Shown piece after piece: positions 55,111 to 64,000 of a stretch of 64,000 bases of DNA. How positions within the stretch are numbered: position 1 is the first letter of the stretch; each line of letters begins with the position of its first letter. The DNA comes from Arthrobacter gengyunqii (GTDB lineage: Bacteria; Actinomycetota; Actinomycetes; Actinomycetales; Micrococcaceae): NCBI RefSeq assembly GCF_023022985.1, contig NZ_CP095461.1:992001-1056000 (forward strand), in the 5' to 3' direction. The position numbers and the translations under genes are program-made. A model generated the notes under the pieces. It did no database searches, was not told where the DNA came from, and was given only the letters and a program-made list of their open reading frames with translations.

Positions 55111-55174
55111 GTGGCAATTCCCGGACAAGTCCGCCAGAGCTGCACACTTAGCCGGCAATCCGCCTGAGTGTGCA
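55052..55174. repeat. 41-bp tandem repeat units
   Basis: Three units begin at 55052, 55093 and 55134, each starting C(T/C)AGAGCTGC(G/A)CACT. The third degenerates in its second half. Two further units follow at 55247 and 55288. The period is exactly 41 bp. No coding function is evident. Confidence 0.8.
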
Positions 55175-55200
55175 CCTATGGTGACATTGAACCGGTGCCA

Positions 55201-55305
55201 GCCCATCCTGTGCGCAGGTACGGCGACCTAAAGTCGTTCAAGCCCGCCAGAGCTGCGCACTCAGCCGGCGGTTCCCGGACGAACCCGCCACACCTGCGCA
55301 CTCGT
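55201..55305. repeat. Second copy of the ~105-bp repeat
   Basis: It is nearly identical to 55006-55110. Its ends carry inverted GTGCGCAGGT (55210-55219) and ACCTGCGCAC (55292-55301), giving a perfect 10-bp inverted pair around it. The 54830-55420 interval holds otherwise only the micro-ORF and the ksgA promoter. Confidence 0.85.
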
Positions 55306-55408
55306 TGCCGGGTGCGCCGCCAAAGGGTGCATTTTTGCGCAGACCCGGGAACCGCCCGCTGAGCAGTCACCGCCTTCGCAGGCCCCCGGTTCGAAGCCTC
55401 CGCTCGGC

Positions 55409-55414
55409 TAGTAT
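55409..55414 (+). promoter_or_regulatory. ksgA -10 element (leaderless)
   Basis: TAGTAT ends 7 nt before the GTG start at 55421, so transcription would begin at the start codon. No ribosome site is present. Confidence 0.55.
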
Positions 55415-55420
55415 TGCTAA

Positions 55421-56365
55421 GTGACTGAATCCGCCTCCGCTTCCCGTCCTCCGGTCAAACCGCTGCTGGGTGCTACTGACATCCGCGCCCTGGCCGACGA
55501 GCTGGGAGTGCGCCCCACCAAGACCCTGGGCCAGAACTTCGTGATCGACGGCAACACCATCCGGCGCATCGTCGCCGCAGCCGCAGTCGGCCCCGAAGAA
55601 ACCGTGCTGGAAGTCGGGCCCGGACTGGGATCGCTCACGCTGGGACTGCTGGACGCTGCCAAGTCCGTGGTCGCCGTCGAAATTGATCCCGTGCTGGCCA
55701 AGCGTCTGCCGGCAACCGTGGCGTCTTGGCGGCCCGAGAAGGCGGACCAGCTGCACGTGGTCCTCGGCGATGCCATGCGGATCACCGAGCTTCCCGTTGA
55801 GCCCACGGCCCTGGTGGCGAACCTGCCGTACAACGTGGCGGTGCCCGTGGTGCTGCACCTGCTGGAACGCTTCCCCTCCCTGCAGCACGGCCTGGTCATG
55901 GTCCAGGACGAAGTTGCCGACCGGCTGGCAGCGGTCCCCGGTTCCAAGGTCTACGGCGTTCCGTCCGTGAAGGCCGCCTGGTACACCACCATGCGCAAAG
56001 CCGGCGTGATCGGCATGAACGTTTTCTGGCCCGCGCCCAAAATCGCTTCCGGGCTGGTCGGCTTCACCCGCCACGACCCTCTGCCCACCACTGCCACCCG
56101 CGAAGAGGTCTTCGCCGTCATCGACGCCGCGTTTGCCCAGCGCCGCAAGACCCTGCGGGCAGCGCTGTCCGGCTGGGCCGGCAGCCCGGCCCAGGCGGAA
56201 AACGCGCTGGTTGCGGCCGGGGTTGACCCGCGCGCCCGCGGCGAAGTCATCGACATCCATGCCTTTGCCCGGATTGCAGAGGCCAAGGGTACGCCGGCGC
56301 CGGCGCACGCCGAGAATCCGTCCGGTCCGGAGACCGAAGCACTGCCCGACGGCGAAGCGTCCTAA
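55421..56365 (+). CDS. rsmA: 16S rRNA (A1518/A1519) dimethyltransferase
   Basis: RsmA (KsgA) dimethylates two adenines in 16S rRNA late in small-subunit assembly, using SAM. Motifs are present: [40 protein letters not shown] and the catalytic NLPYNVA. The 314-residue length fits. GTG 55421 is preferred because it begins [10 protein letters not shown] and TAGTAT is 7 nt upstream. It precedes ispE by 58 bp, the same order as Rv1010-Rv1011. Confidence 0.96.
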   Translation: MTESASASRPPVKPLLGATDIRALADELGVRPTKTLGQNFVIDGNTIRRIVAAAAVGPEETVLEVGPGLGSLTLGLLDAAKSVVAVEIDPVLAKRLPATVASWRPEKADQLHVVLGDAMRITELPVEPTALVANLPYNVAVPVVLHLLERFPSLQHGLVMVQDEVADRLAAVPGSKVYGVPSVKAAWYTTMRKAGVIGMNVFWPAPKIASGLVGFTRHDPLPTTATREEVFAVIDAAFAQRRKTLRAALSGWAGSPAQAENALVAAGVDPRARGEVIDIHAFARIAEAKGTPAPAHAENPSGPETEALPDGEAS

Positions 56366-56423
56366 CGCTGGCTCCGGCGGCCGCATTAACGACGCGGCCC
56401 GCCCTTCCTCTAAGTTGGAAGAT

Positions 56424-57401
56424 ATGAGCGCAGCGAAGTTTTCATCCGCACAGCCCCCCACGGCAGCCCCTGCTTCCGTGTGCGTCCGCGCCCCGGGGAA
56501 GATCAACGTTTCCCTGCGCGTCGGCCCGCTCCGGCCCGACGGCTACCACGGCGTTGCCAGCGTTTACCTGGCGGTCTCGCTGTTCGAAGAGGTGCGGGCC
56601 ACAGTCACTGAAGGTCCGGACATCACCGTGACGGTGGACAGTGACGGCGCCCTGCAGGTGCCGGTGAAGGACATTCCCCTCGGGCCGGACAACCTGGCTG
56701 TGCGCGCGGCCCGGGCACTGGCCGGGTACGCGAAGAATCCCACCGGAGTGCACCTGCACATCACCAAGCGGGTTCCGGTGGCCGGCGGCATGGGCGGCGG
56801 CTCGGCCGACGCCGCCGCGGCACTGGTTGCCTGCGACGCTCTGTGGAACACGCATCTTTCCCGTGAAGAGCTGGCCGGCATCGCCGCCGGACTCGGCGCC
56901 GACGTTCCCTTTTCGCTGCTCGGCGGCACCGCCGTCGGCCTGGGCGTGGGGGACCGGCTCACCCCGGCCATTTCCAAGACGCCCCTGCACTGGGTGCTCG
57001 TCGCCTCGGACGTCGGACTTTCCACTCCGGGTGTCTACGGCGCCCTTGACGCCCTCCGCGAGGAGGAACAGCTGCAGGCCGAGGAACCCGCGGAAGTGGA
57101 TCCCGCGATCCTCGCCGCCATGCGTTCCGGGAACGCACGGGACCTCGCAGCCGTTATGACCAATGACCTGCAGGCCGCCGCGCTCCGGCTGGCTCCGGAC
57201 CTGGCGGACCTGCTGGGCACCGGCAAACGCCTCGGGGCGCTGGCGGGCATGGTCTCCGGTTCCGGCCCCACCGTTGCGTTCCTGGCCGAGGACGCGCCCG
57301 CGGCAGCGGAGCTCGAAGCGGCACTGCGCGCCGAAGGGCACCGTGCCCTCGCCGTCGAGGGACCGGTGCACGGAGCCCGGCTGGCGACCGCCGCCGGCTG
57401 A
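56424..57401 (+). CDS. ispE: 4-Diphosphocytidyl-2-C-methyl-D-erythritol kinase
   Basis: IspE phosphorylates CDP-ME in the MEP pathway to isopentenyl diphosphate, which feeds the cis-prenyltransferase and carrier lipids. The GHMP kinase motifs are present: RAPGKINVSLRVG near the start, the ATP loop PVAGGMGGGSADAAA and MVSGSGPTVAFLAE at the end. ATG 56424 gives a 325-residue protein. TAAGTT ends 8 nt before the ATG, so it may be leaderless, though GGAAG could serve as a weak ribosome site. It is followed by an ABC-F gene after an AT-rich gap. Confidence 0.95.
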   Translation: MSAAKFSSAQPPTAAPASVCVRAPGKINVSLRVGPLRPDGYHGVASVYLAVSLFEEVRATVTEGPDITVTVDSDGALQVPVKDIPLGPDNLAVRAARALAGYAKNPTGVHLHITKRVPVAGGMGGGSADAAAALVACDALWNTHLSREELAGIAAGLGADVPFSLLGGTAVGLGVGDRLTPAISKTPLHWVLVASDVGLSTPGVYGALDALREEEQLQAEEPAEVDPAILAAMRSGNARDLAAVMTNDLQAAALRLAPDLADLLGTGKRLGALAGMVSGSGPTVAFLAEDAPAAAELEAALRAEGHRALAVEGPVHGARLATAAG

Positions 57402-57420
57402 CTTTTCCATCTTCGAACCA

Positions 57421-57449
57421 TTTTTGAACATCAGTTTTTTGAACATCAG
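57421..57449. repeat. Tandem 15-bp repeat in the AT-rich ABC-F leader
   Basis: TTTTTGAACATCAG (57421-57434) and TTTTTTGAACATCAG (57435-57449) are tandem copies with a period of 15 bp. The surrounding 64 bp are about 34% GC against roughly 66% in the neighbourhood. A TTG-initiated 11-codon ORF spans the repeat and ends at TAG 57457-57459. Confidence 0.6.
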
Positions 57450-57465
57450 AAGAAAGTAGTACCGA

Positions 57466-59331
<1,866 letters not shown>

Positions 59332-59358
59332 GGCTCGTCGTCGTTGTTGCCGTTGCGC

Positions 59359-61437
59359 TTACTGTGGTGCCGGGCCTAGATGCAGCTCGGCCAAGTGGTT
59401 GTTTTGGTATGAGATGAAAAGCCGCCCGCCGGACATCACGCCTATCTGGGTGCCGAAACCGGTTTTCCCCAGAACGGACCGGGTTCGCTCTTTGACATCG
59501 ATGAGCAGGACGATGTCGCCGGAGCTGTGAACAATCTTGCTGGTGCCCGGAATGCGCAGGGCACGGGCACTCTGGTATCCGGGACGGGCAGTGCGGTTGC
59601 GCACCGCCAGGGTCTCCTGCAGCTTGCCCTTGGCTGGCTCCAGAGCCAGGAGCCCGTTGATGGTGGCGACGTAGAGAACGCCGGCAATCAGGATGGGGGA
59701 GTACAGGTCCCGGTGGCCTTTGATATACGAGGTCCAGACTGTTCGGCCGGTGCGGGCGTTGTAAGCGAAGACGCACGCATCGCCCGGATGGTCATCGACG
59801 CCGTAGCCGCCGCGGCCGGACGTGGTGCCGTAGGCGATGTCCCCGTAGCCGGTGAGGCCGACTATTGACTGCTCGGGGATGAATTTGTTCAGCACCGTTT
59901 CAAGCTCGTTTTTTACGGGATCAATGATGACCAGTGCTCCTCCGCGAAGTCCATACTCCGGAACTGTCCCGGCCAGCACTTTCCCTGCGGCCGCCGTCCA
60001 CGCAAAGGGGCGGGATTGCATGTAGGGGTCCCGCAGGGTGGTGATGTGGTCAAACGCGGCATCGCCCTCGTTGATTTGGCGGCGGTCAAAGGAGTAAAGC
60101 TTCGCGGAGCCGTAGGAACCTGCATAGAGGCGGTTCCGGTCATACTGCATGAGGTGTTCAATCTGGGATATGCCCTCGGTGCCCGGGGACTGCCAGCGGG
60201 TGTCCGTGCCGGGATCGAGGGAAGCGAGTCCCTTGCCCTGGTAGCCGCCGAAATACAGCAGGCCATGGTCGGAGCCGATCAGGGATTGGATGGCGAAGGA
60301 CCCCCTGCTGACCTTGGGACTGACGCGGCGGGTTTCTTTGGCGCTCTTCACGGAATATGCAGCGGTCACAGGTTTTCCGGCGTGGTTCCCGGCCACCATG
60401 ATCCTGTCTCCCAGCACCAGGACAGAGCGTGTGAGGCCCATATCGACGGGGCAGAGGACCTGATCCTTCATGGTGGCGGTGTCCGTGAGTACCAGGGATG
60501 ACTTCGCGATCCGCCAGGTTGTGGTGCCGGTGCCTTCCGCGAATGCGTAGGAAGCGGACCGCTGTTCCGTTCCCCATCGGCGTGTGACCGGGTCGTAAAC
60601 GAAGCAGCGGGTCTCATTGTCGGTGTCCTCGGCGAAGACGAAGAGTTTGTCCCCCCGCACGATGATCCGATGGACAAAGCCGGTCCGTCCGGCACTGGGA
60701 AGCGGGATGACGGTCCGCTTCTGGGGGGTTGCCTGGGCGAAGGACACAATGTGGGGATTGCGTGACCCGGTGCCGGCGAAGACAGTGCCTTTCCAGATTC
60801 CGATGGCACGCACGTAGTCCGTCACCTCGTCAAAAGCAGTGAACGAAGTGAACCTTCGGGCGCCCGGATCCCACGTCCAGGTGATTCCGTTTGGGTAGGA
60901 CCCTCCCCAGATCTTTCCTGCCGGGCCAAGGGCGAGGCCTGAAACGAAGGTGGCTTTCGGGGCAACCTGGCCGAGCGAGACCAACTTGCGGCCCGCAAAC
61001 GTCCACCTGAGAAGTTCACCGCCGCACCCCGCATAGATGGCCCCCTTAGCCGGATCCCAGAGGAGCCTGGAGGAGATTTTCTCCCCCGCAGGTGTGTTGG
61101 CTACGAATTCCTGTTTGCCGGTGGCCGCGTCGCATACCTGGAACTGGTTGGTGTCACCGGCGGTTGCAGTGATCAGTTTGGGCACTCCGGCGGGATCCGT
61201 CACCAGGAGCATATCCAGGAAGGACAACGCCGTGAAGACGTCCTTGTACACCCGTTTGATCCCGGCGCCCGGAGCAATACTCCGCAGTCCAGAAAGAGCG
61301 GAATCCACTGTCGCCGGCATGGAAACCGGTCGTCCCGCGGCCGAAGCGGCTACCGGCGGTCCGGCTGCCGCCAGGAAACCGGCTGTGGCCGCCAGCGATA
61401 ACGCTGAGCGTCGGGTGAGGCTGGCTGAGTTGCGCAT
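59359..61437 (-). CDS. Tat-exported beta-propeller protein
   Basis: The 692-residue protein starts with a twin-arginine signal (LTRRSALSLAATAGFLAAAG) and a likely cleavage after ASA near residue 33. The remainder is rich in Gly, Tyr and Trp and shows repeated beta-strand patterns ending in GxLYxxT or AxDxxTG, like PQQ/kelch propellers. It has no recognisable catalytic motif and may bind a polymer or be a surface lectin. AAGGAC precedes the ATG. It is a stand-alone gene on the minus strand. Confidence 0.8.
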   Translation of the reverse strand: MRNSASLTRRSALSLAATAGFLAAAGPPVAASAAGRPVSMPATVDSALSGLRSIAPGAGIKRVYKDVFTALSFLDMLLVTDPAGVPKLITATAGDTNQFQVCDAATGKQEFVANTPAGEKISSRLLWDPAKGAIYAGCGGELLRWTFAGRKLVSLGQVAPKATFVSGLALGPAGKIWGGSYPNGITWTWDPGARRFTSFTAFDEVTDYVRAIGIWKGTVFAGTGSRNPHIVSFAQATPQKRTVIPLPSAGRTGFVHRIIVRGDKLFVFAEDTDNETRCFVYDPVTRRWGTEQRSASYAFAEGTGTTTWRIAKSSLVLTDTATMKDQVLCPVDMGLTRSVLVLGDRIMVAGNHAGKPVTAAYSVKSAKETRRVSPKVSRGSFAIQSLIGSDHGLLYFGGYQGKGLASLDPGTDTRWQSPGTEGISQIEHLMQYDRNRLYAGSYGSAKLYSFDRRQINEGDAAFDHITTLRDPYMQSRPFAWTAAAGKVLAGTVPEYGLRGGALVIIDPVKNELETVLNKFIPEQSIVGLTGYGDIAYGTTSGRGGYGVDDHPGDACVFAYNARTGRTVWTSYIKGHRDLYSPILIAGVLYVATINGLLALEPAKGKLQETLAVRNRTARPGYQSARALRIPGTSKIVHSSGDIVLLIDVKERTRSVLGKTGFGTQIGVMSGGRLFISYQNNHLAELHLGPAPQ

Positions 61438-61590
61438 GTCGTCCTTCGGGAAGGGTGTTCACGTTTAGTGTTCCTCCGAGTTGTCGAAGGCATATCAGAC
61501 GCGCCGGGGGGACGAAAACAGAAAGGGGCCGGAACGGCATGGCCGGGGTGGCAATTCGATGTGGAAGCTGCCGGCCCTCCCGCAGCCGGC

Positions 61591-62655
61591 TCAGGTCCCC
61601 GCAAGCATTTGCGGCAGAATGTGATCGCGCAGCAGCGGTGAAATGTCGTCCCGGTCCAGCGCCTGCGCCGGATCCATCCAGAGCAGTTCCTCGATTTCGG
61701 CCGCGGCCGCCGGCTCGTTCGCCGAATCTCCGCTGAACACCGGCAGGGTATAGGCAAACAACCCTGCATCGATGAAGGTGTTCTCCTCATTGGCGGCCGG
61801 GCCGTACCAATCACCGAGGACTTCCAGATCCGTCTCCGAAATCTGCAGGCCGAGTTCTTCGCGCATCTCCCGGACCGCCGCGGCGCTGTAGGATTCCCCG
61901 GGCTCGAGCTTGCCGCCGGGCTGCATGAACTTGCTCGTTCCGCGTTTGCGGACCAGGAGGATCCGGCCCTCCGGGTCGCGCACCAGAACGGCGGACAACG
62001 TCAGGACCACCGGAGCTTCGGTGCGCATATGGCGGAGTTCGGGATCCTTCTGCAGCCCGGTCAGGCCGTTCCAGGACAGGTTGATCAGGTGAGCCGCCAC
62101 CGTTGCCTTGTCCGGCGTGCGGGCGTCCAGCCACCACTGGCCGGTCATGGCGACCATGCCCACCAGCATCTGGGCGTACATGCCGCCCACCTCGGCGCTG
62201 AGCCCGCGGTTGCCGAACTCCTTGGAAAGGATGTGCTCCACATGGCTGGTGACGCGGGACAGCAGGGTGGCAAAGGTGCCTTCAGGCTGCGACGGCGGGG
62301 CGTCCCGGACCAGGATGCGGAAACCGTCGCTGTGAGATTCGATATAGTCCAGCATCGCGTAGGCAGCGCGTTCAATCAGGATGCGGGGACCGGCGTCGGC
62401 GCCGAGTGCGTCGGTAATGACGGCGAGCAGCCGGTTGAACTCGGCATCAACCACTTCGGTGTAAAGCGCCTCCTTTGACCCGAAGTGCTCATAGACCACC
62501 GGTTTGGAGACGCCCGCAGCGGCGGCGATGTCTTCGATGGTTGCTCCGTCGAGCCCGCGCTGGGCAAACAGGCCACGGGCAACCTCGATAAGCTGTGCGC
62601 GCCGTTGCACGCCTGTCATGCGCAGGCGTGCTCCGCCAGCCGGGTTTCTTGCCAC
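61591..62655 (-). CDS. TetR regulator fused to a NUDIX hydrolase domain
   Basis: Residues about 1-210 are a TetR regulator (QLIEVARGLFAQRGLDGATI ... PVVYEHFGSKEALY). Residues about 215-350 are a NUDIX domain with a complete box: GGKLEPGESYSAAAVREMREELGL. An internal methionine (MRTEAPVVLTLSAV) marks the usual start of the separate NUDIX protein, so an upstream stop codon seems to have been lost. TAGACT (62662-62667) is 7 nt from GTG 62655, so translation is probably leaderless. The position before glmU matches Rv1019, a single-domain TetR. Only the short reading GTG 62655 or 62661 is uncertain. Confidence 0.9.
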   Translation of the reverse strand: MARNPAGGARLRMTGVQRRAQLIEVARGLFAQRGLDGATIEDIAAAAGVSKPVVYEHFGSKEALYTEVVDAEFNRLLAVITDALGADAGPRILIERAAYAMLDYIESHSDGFRILVRDAPPSQPEGTFATLLSRVTSHVEHILSKEFGNRGLSAEVGGMYAQMLVGMVAMTGQWWLDARTPDKATVAAHLINLSWNGLTGLQKDPELRHMRTEAPVVLTLSAVLVRDPEGRILLVRKRGTSKFMQPGGKLEPGESYSAAAVREMREELGLQISETDLEVLGDWYGPAANEENTFIDAGLFAYTLPVFSGDSANEPAAAAEIEELLWMDPAQALDRDDISPLLRDHILPQMLAGT

Positions 62656-62741
62656 CCCCACAGTCTAAGGCCTGTCCCCGGAACGGGTTTTGTGTGTCCC
62701 GGGGCGGGCGCGGCATGACACCCTCAGTGGCCCAAGTCGCG

Positions 62742-62771
62742 CCGACATCGGCAGGCATGGCAAACTAAACT
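62742..62771 (+). promoter_or_regulatory. tRNA-Gln promoter
   Basis: CCGACA (62742-62747), an 18-bp spacer and TAAACT (62766-62771) precede the tRNA at 62799. Transcription would start near 62778. Confidence 0.5.
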
Positions 62772-62798
62772 CTTGTGTGCGGGGGAACCTGCGCATTT

Positions 62799-62870
62799 TC
62801 CGCCCTGGTGTAATGGCAGCACCCCGGCCTTTGGAGCCGTGGAGTATAGGTTCGAATCCTATGGGCGGAA
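62799..62870 (+). tRNA. tRNA-Gln (UUG)
   Basis: The sequence folds into a cloverleaf: acceptor TCCGCCC/GGGCGGA, D arm GTG...CAC, anticodon loop CTTTGGA with anticodon TTG, and T arm ATAGG-TTCGAAT-CCTAT. The discriminator is A and no CCA is encoded. The anticodon reads CAA glutamine codons. It lies between the TetR-NUDIX gene and glmU. Confidence 0.95.
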
Positions 62871-62946
62871 CGGCAGGAGCACCGGTGTTATCCGCTCGCC
62901 AGCCCCTCCCAAACCAGCGGCCGTACCACCCCAGGAGCGCTACTTC

Positions 62947-64000
62947 GTGACCACGCAGGATTCCAAATCCACCGAAAGCGCCCTGAGCGGCGGACCCGCA
63001 GCTGTCATAGTGCTTGCTGCCGGAGCCGGCACGCGGATGAAGTCCCGGACACCGAAAATCCTGCACCCGGTCGGGGGAACCTCCATGGTCGGCCACGCCC
63101 TGGCCGCGGCCCAGGCGCTGGCGCCCCGCGCCCTGGCCGTGGTGGTCCGGCACGAGCGGGACCGGGTGGCGGAGCACGTTGCCGCCGCCGCCCCCCAAGC
63201 CGTGATCGTGGACCAGGACGAGATTCCCGGCACCGGCCGCGCCGTCCAGGTGGCACTCGAGGCCCTGGACGCCTTTGCACAGCTGGAGGGCACCGTCGTC
63301 GTGACCTACGGGGACGTGCCGCTGCTGGAAGCGGACACTCTGCGGGAGCTCGTGGCCGTGCACCAAATTGACGCCAACGCCGTCACCGTGCTCACCGCCC
63401 GGCTCGATGATCCCACCGGCTACGGCCGGATCCTGCGCGCCGAAGACGGCACCGTCACCGCCATCGTGGAGCACAAGGACGCCGACGACGCCCAGCGCGC
63501 CATCACCGAAATCAACTCCGGCATCTACGCGTTCGACGCCGCCGTGCTGCGCACTGCGCTGGCCGAGGTCACGTCGGACAACTCCCAGGGCGAGATGTAC
63601 CTCACGGACGTTCTTGGCCTGGCCCGGGCACGCGGCGGCCGCGTGGCCGCCGTCGTCACCGATGATTTCTGGCAGGTGGAAGGCGCCAATGACCGCGTCC
63701 AGCTGGCGGCCCTGAACGCCGAGCACAACCGCCGGAACCTCATCCGCTGGATGCGCGCCGGAGTCACCATTGTTGACCCCGCCACTACCTGGATCGACGC
63801 CGGCGTCACGCTCGCCGAAGACGTCACCATCCTGCCGGGCACCCAGCTGCACGGCACCACCGCGGTGGAGCGCGACGCCGTCGTCGGGCCGGACACCACC
63901 CTCACCAACGTGATCGTGGGGGAGGGCGCCAAGGTGGTGCGCACCCACGGTTCCGAAGCCCGCATTGGTGCCGGGTCCGACGTCGGGCCCTTCGCCTACC
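62947..64000 (+). CDS. glmU: Bifunctional GlcNAc-1-P uridyltransferase / GlcN-1-P acetyltransferase, 3'-truncated
   Basis: GlmU makes UDP-N-acetylglucosamine for peptidoglycan. The uridyltransferase motif LAAGAGTRMKSRTPKILHPV, the QVALEALDAF and VTYGDVPLL segments and the start of the left-handed beta-helix acetyltransferase domain are visible. The gene runs off the window end. GTG 62947 follows AGGAG by 9 nt. It is preceded by tRNA-Gln and corresponds to Rv1018c, near the Rv1019-like TetR gene. Confidence 0.96.
   Translation, partial: MTTQDSKSTESALSGGPAAVIVLAAGAGTRMKSRTPKILHPVGGTSMVGHALAAAQALAPRALAVVVRHERDRVAEHVAAAAPQAVIVDQDEIPGTGRAVQVALEALDAFAQLEGTVVVTYGDVPLLEADTLRELVAVHQIDANAVTVLTARLDDPTGYGRILRAEDGTVTAIVEHKDADDAQRAITEINSGIYAFDAAVLRTALAEVTSDNSQGEMYLTDVLGLARARGGRVAAVVTDDFWQVEGANDRVQLAALNAEHNRRNLIRWMRAGVTIVDPATTWIDAGVTLAEDVTILPGTQLHGTTAVERDAVVGPDTTLTNVIVGEGAKVVRTHGSEARIGAGSDVGPFAY

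Noticed and set aside
55168..55370. Small ORFs on both strands over the repeat array (60-66 codons)
   Set aside because: They read through the repeats on both strands with no ribosome site, so the repeated peptide is a by-product of the DNA repeat.
61437..61480. Second start (GTG with GGAGG) upstream of the Tat propeller gene
   Set aside because: That GTG is out of frame with the twin-arginine signal; the ATG at 61437 with AAGGAC gives a normal Tat peptide.

Overview
The window is chromosomal DNA of a high-GC actinobacterium, most likely a Micrococcaceae member close to Arthrobacter. The evidence is the mycothiol enzyme Mca, a WhiB regulator, an Rpf resuscitation factor, a GT39 protein O-mannosyltransferase, a FemX-type peptidoglycan-bridge enzyme, frequent GTG starts and many leaderless promoters. 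The FemX enzyme argues for Micrococcaceae rather than mycobacteria. I see no insertion sequence, prophage or CRISPR array. Gene density is high and most genes are housekeeping or cell-envelope functions.

Layout. 1-18.3 kb: the end of ilvA and a rhomboid protease, then a block in the same order as the mycobacterial Rv1080c-Rv1100 region (greA, DUF4307, mca, small membrane protein, DUF255 thioredoxin-fold protein, PAQR/hemolysin III, cis-prenyltransferase, PIN-PhoH, fumC, DUF4245, glpX). A prepilin peptidase, a NUDIX gene, a TetR-MFS efflux pair and a carbonic anhydrase are inserted into it. 18.3-36 kb: a cell-wall, mannose and purine block (FemX, manA, LCP ligase, purE, purK, GtrA, TIGR03089, whiB, a large GT2 membrane protein, DUF5719, degenerate metallopeptidase, DUF3499, Trm112-like, ahcY, L,D-transpeptidase) resembling the Rv3248c-Rv3277 region. 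36-51 kb: RDD and SpoIIM membrane proteins, a DUF1461 membrane protein, acyl-CoA ligase, PMT and rsmI (as Rv1002c-Rv1003), an aldehyde dehydrogenase, and a MoxR/DUF58/transglutaminase operon. 51-64 kb: tatD, rpfB-like, ksgA, ispE (as Rv1008-Rv1011), interrupted by an accessory island with an XRE-TPR regulator, a 19-codon micro-ORF and an intergenic repeat array. An ABC-F ATPase, a Tat-exported propeller protein, a TetR-NUDIX fusion, tRNA-Gln and the start of glmU follow.

How the genes work together. Much of the window builds and remodels the envelope: UDP-GlcNAc (GlmU), prenyl diphosphates (IspE, cis-prenyltransferase), mannose donors (ManA), protein mannosylation (PMT), peptidoglycan bridge (FemX), wall-polymer ligation (LCP), 3-3 crosslinks (L,D-transpeptidase), Rpf muralytic activity and WhiB control of division. 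Central metabolism is represented by fumarase, GlpX, PurEK, AhcY and an aldehyde dehydrogenase.

The points most worth a second look are: (i) the divergent XRE-TPR regulator and 19-residue peptide pair beside a 41-bp repeat array; (ii) a GT2 gene whose only plausible start is ATT, overlapping the whiB stop as TAATT; (iii) an in-frame TetR-NUDIX fusion; (iv) a perfect 16-bp palindrome covering the whiB -10 element; and (v) a set of about 17 genes with a TANNNT hexamer about 7 nt before the start codon, implying leaderless mRNAs. All identifications are from reading the sequence and remembered family features. No database search was run.
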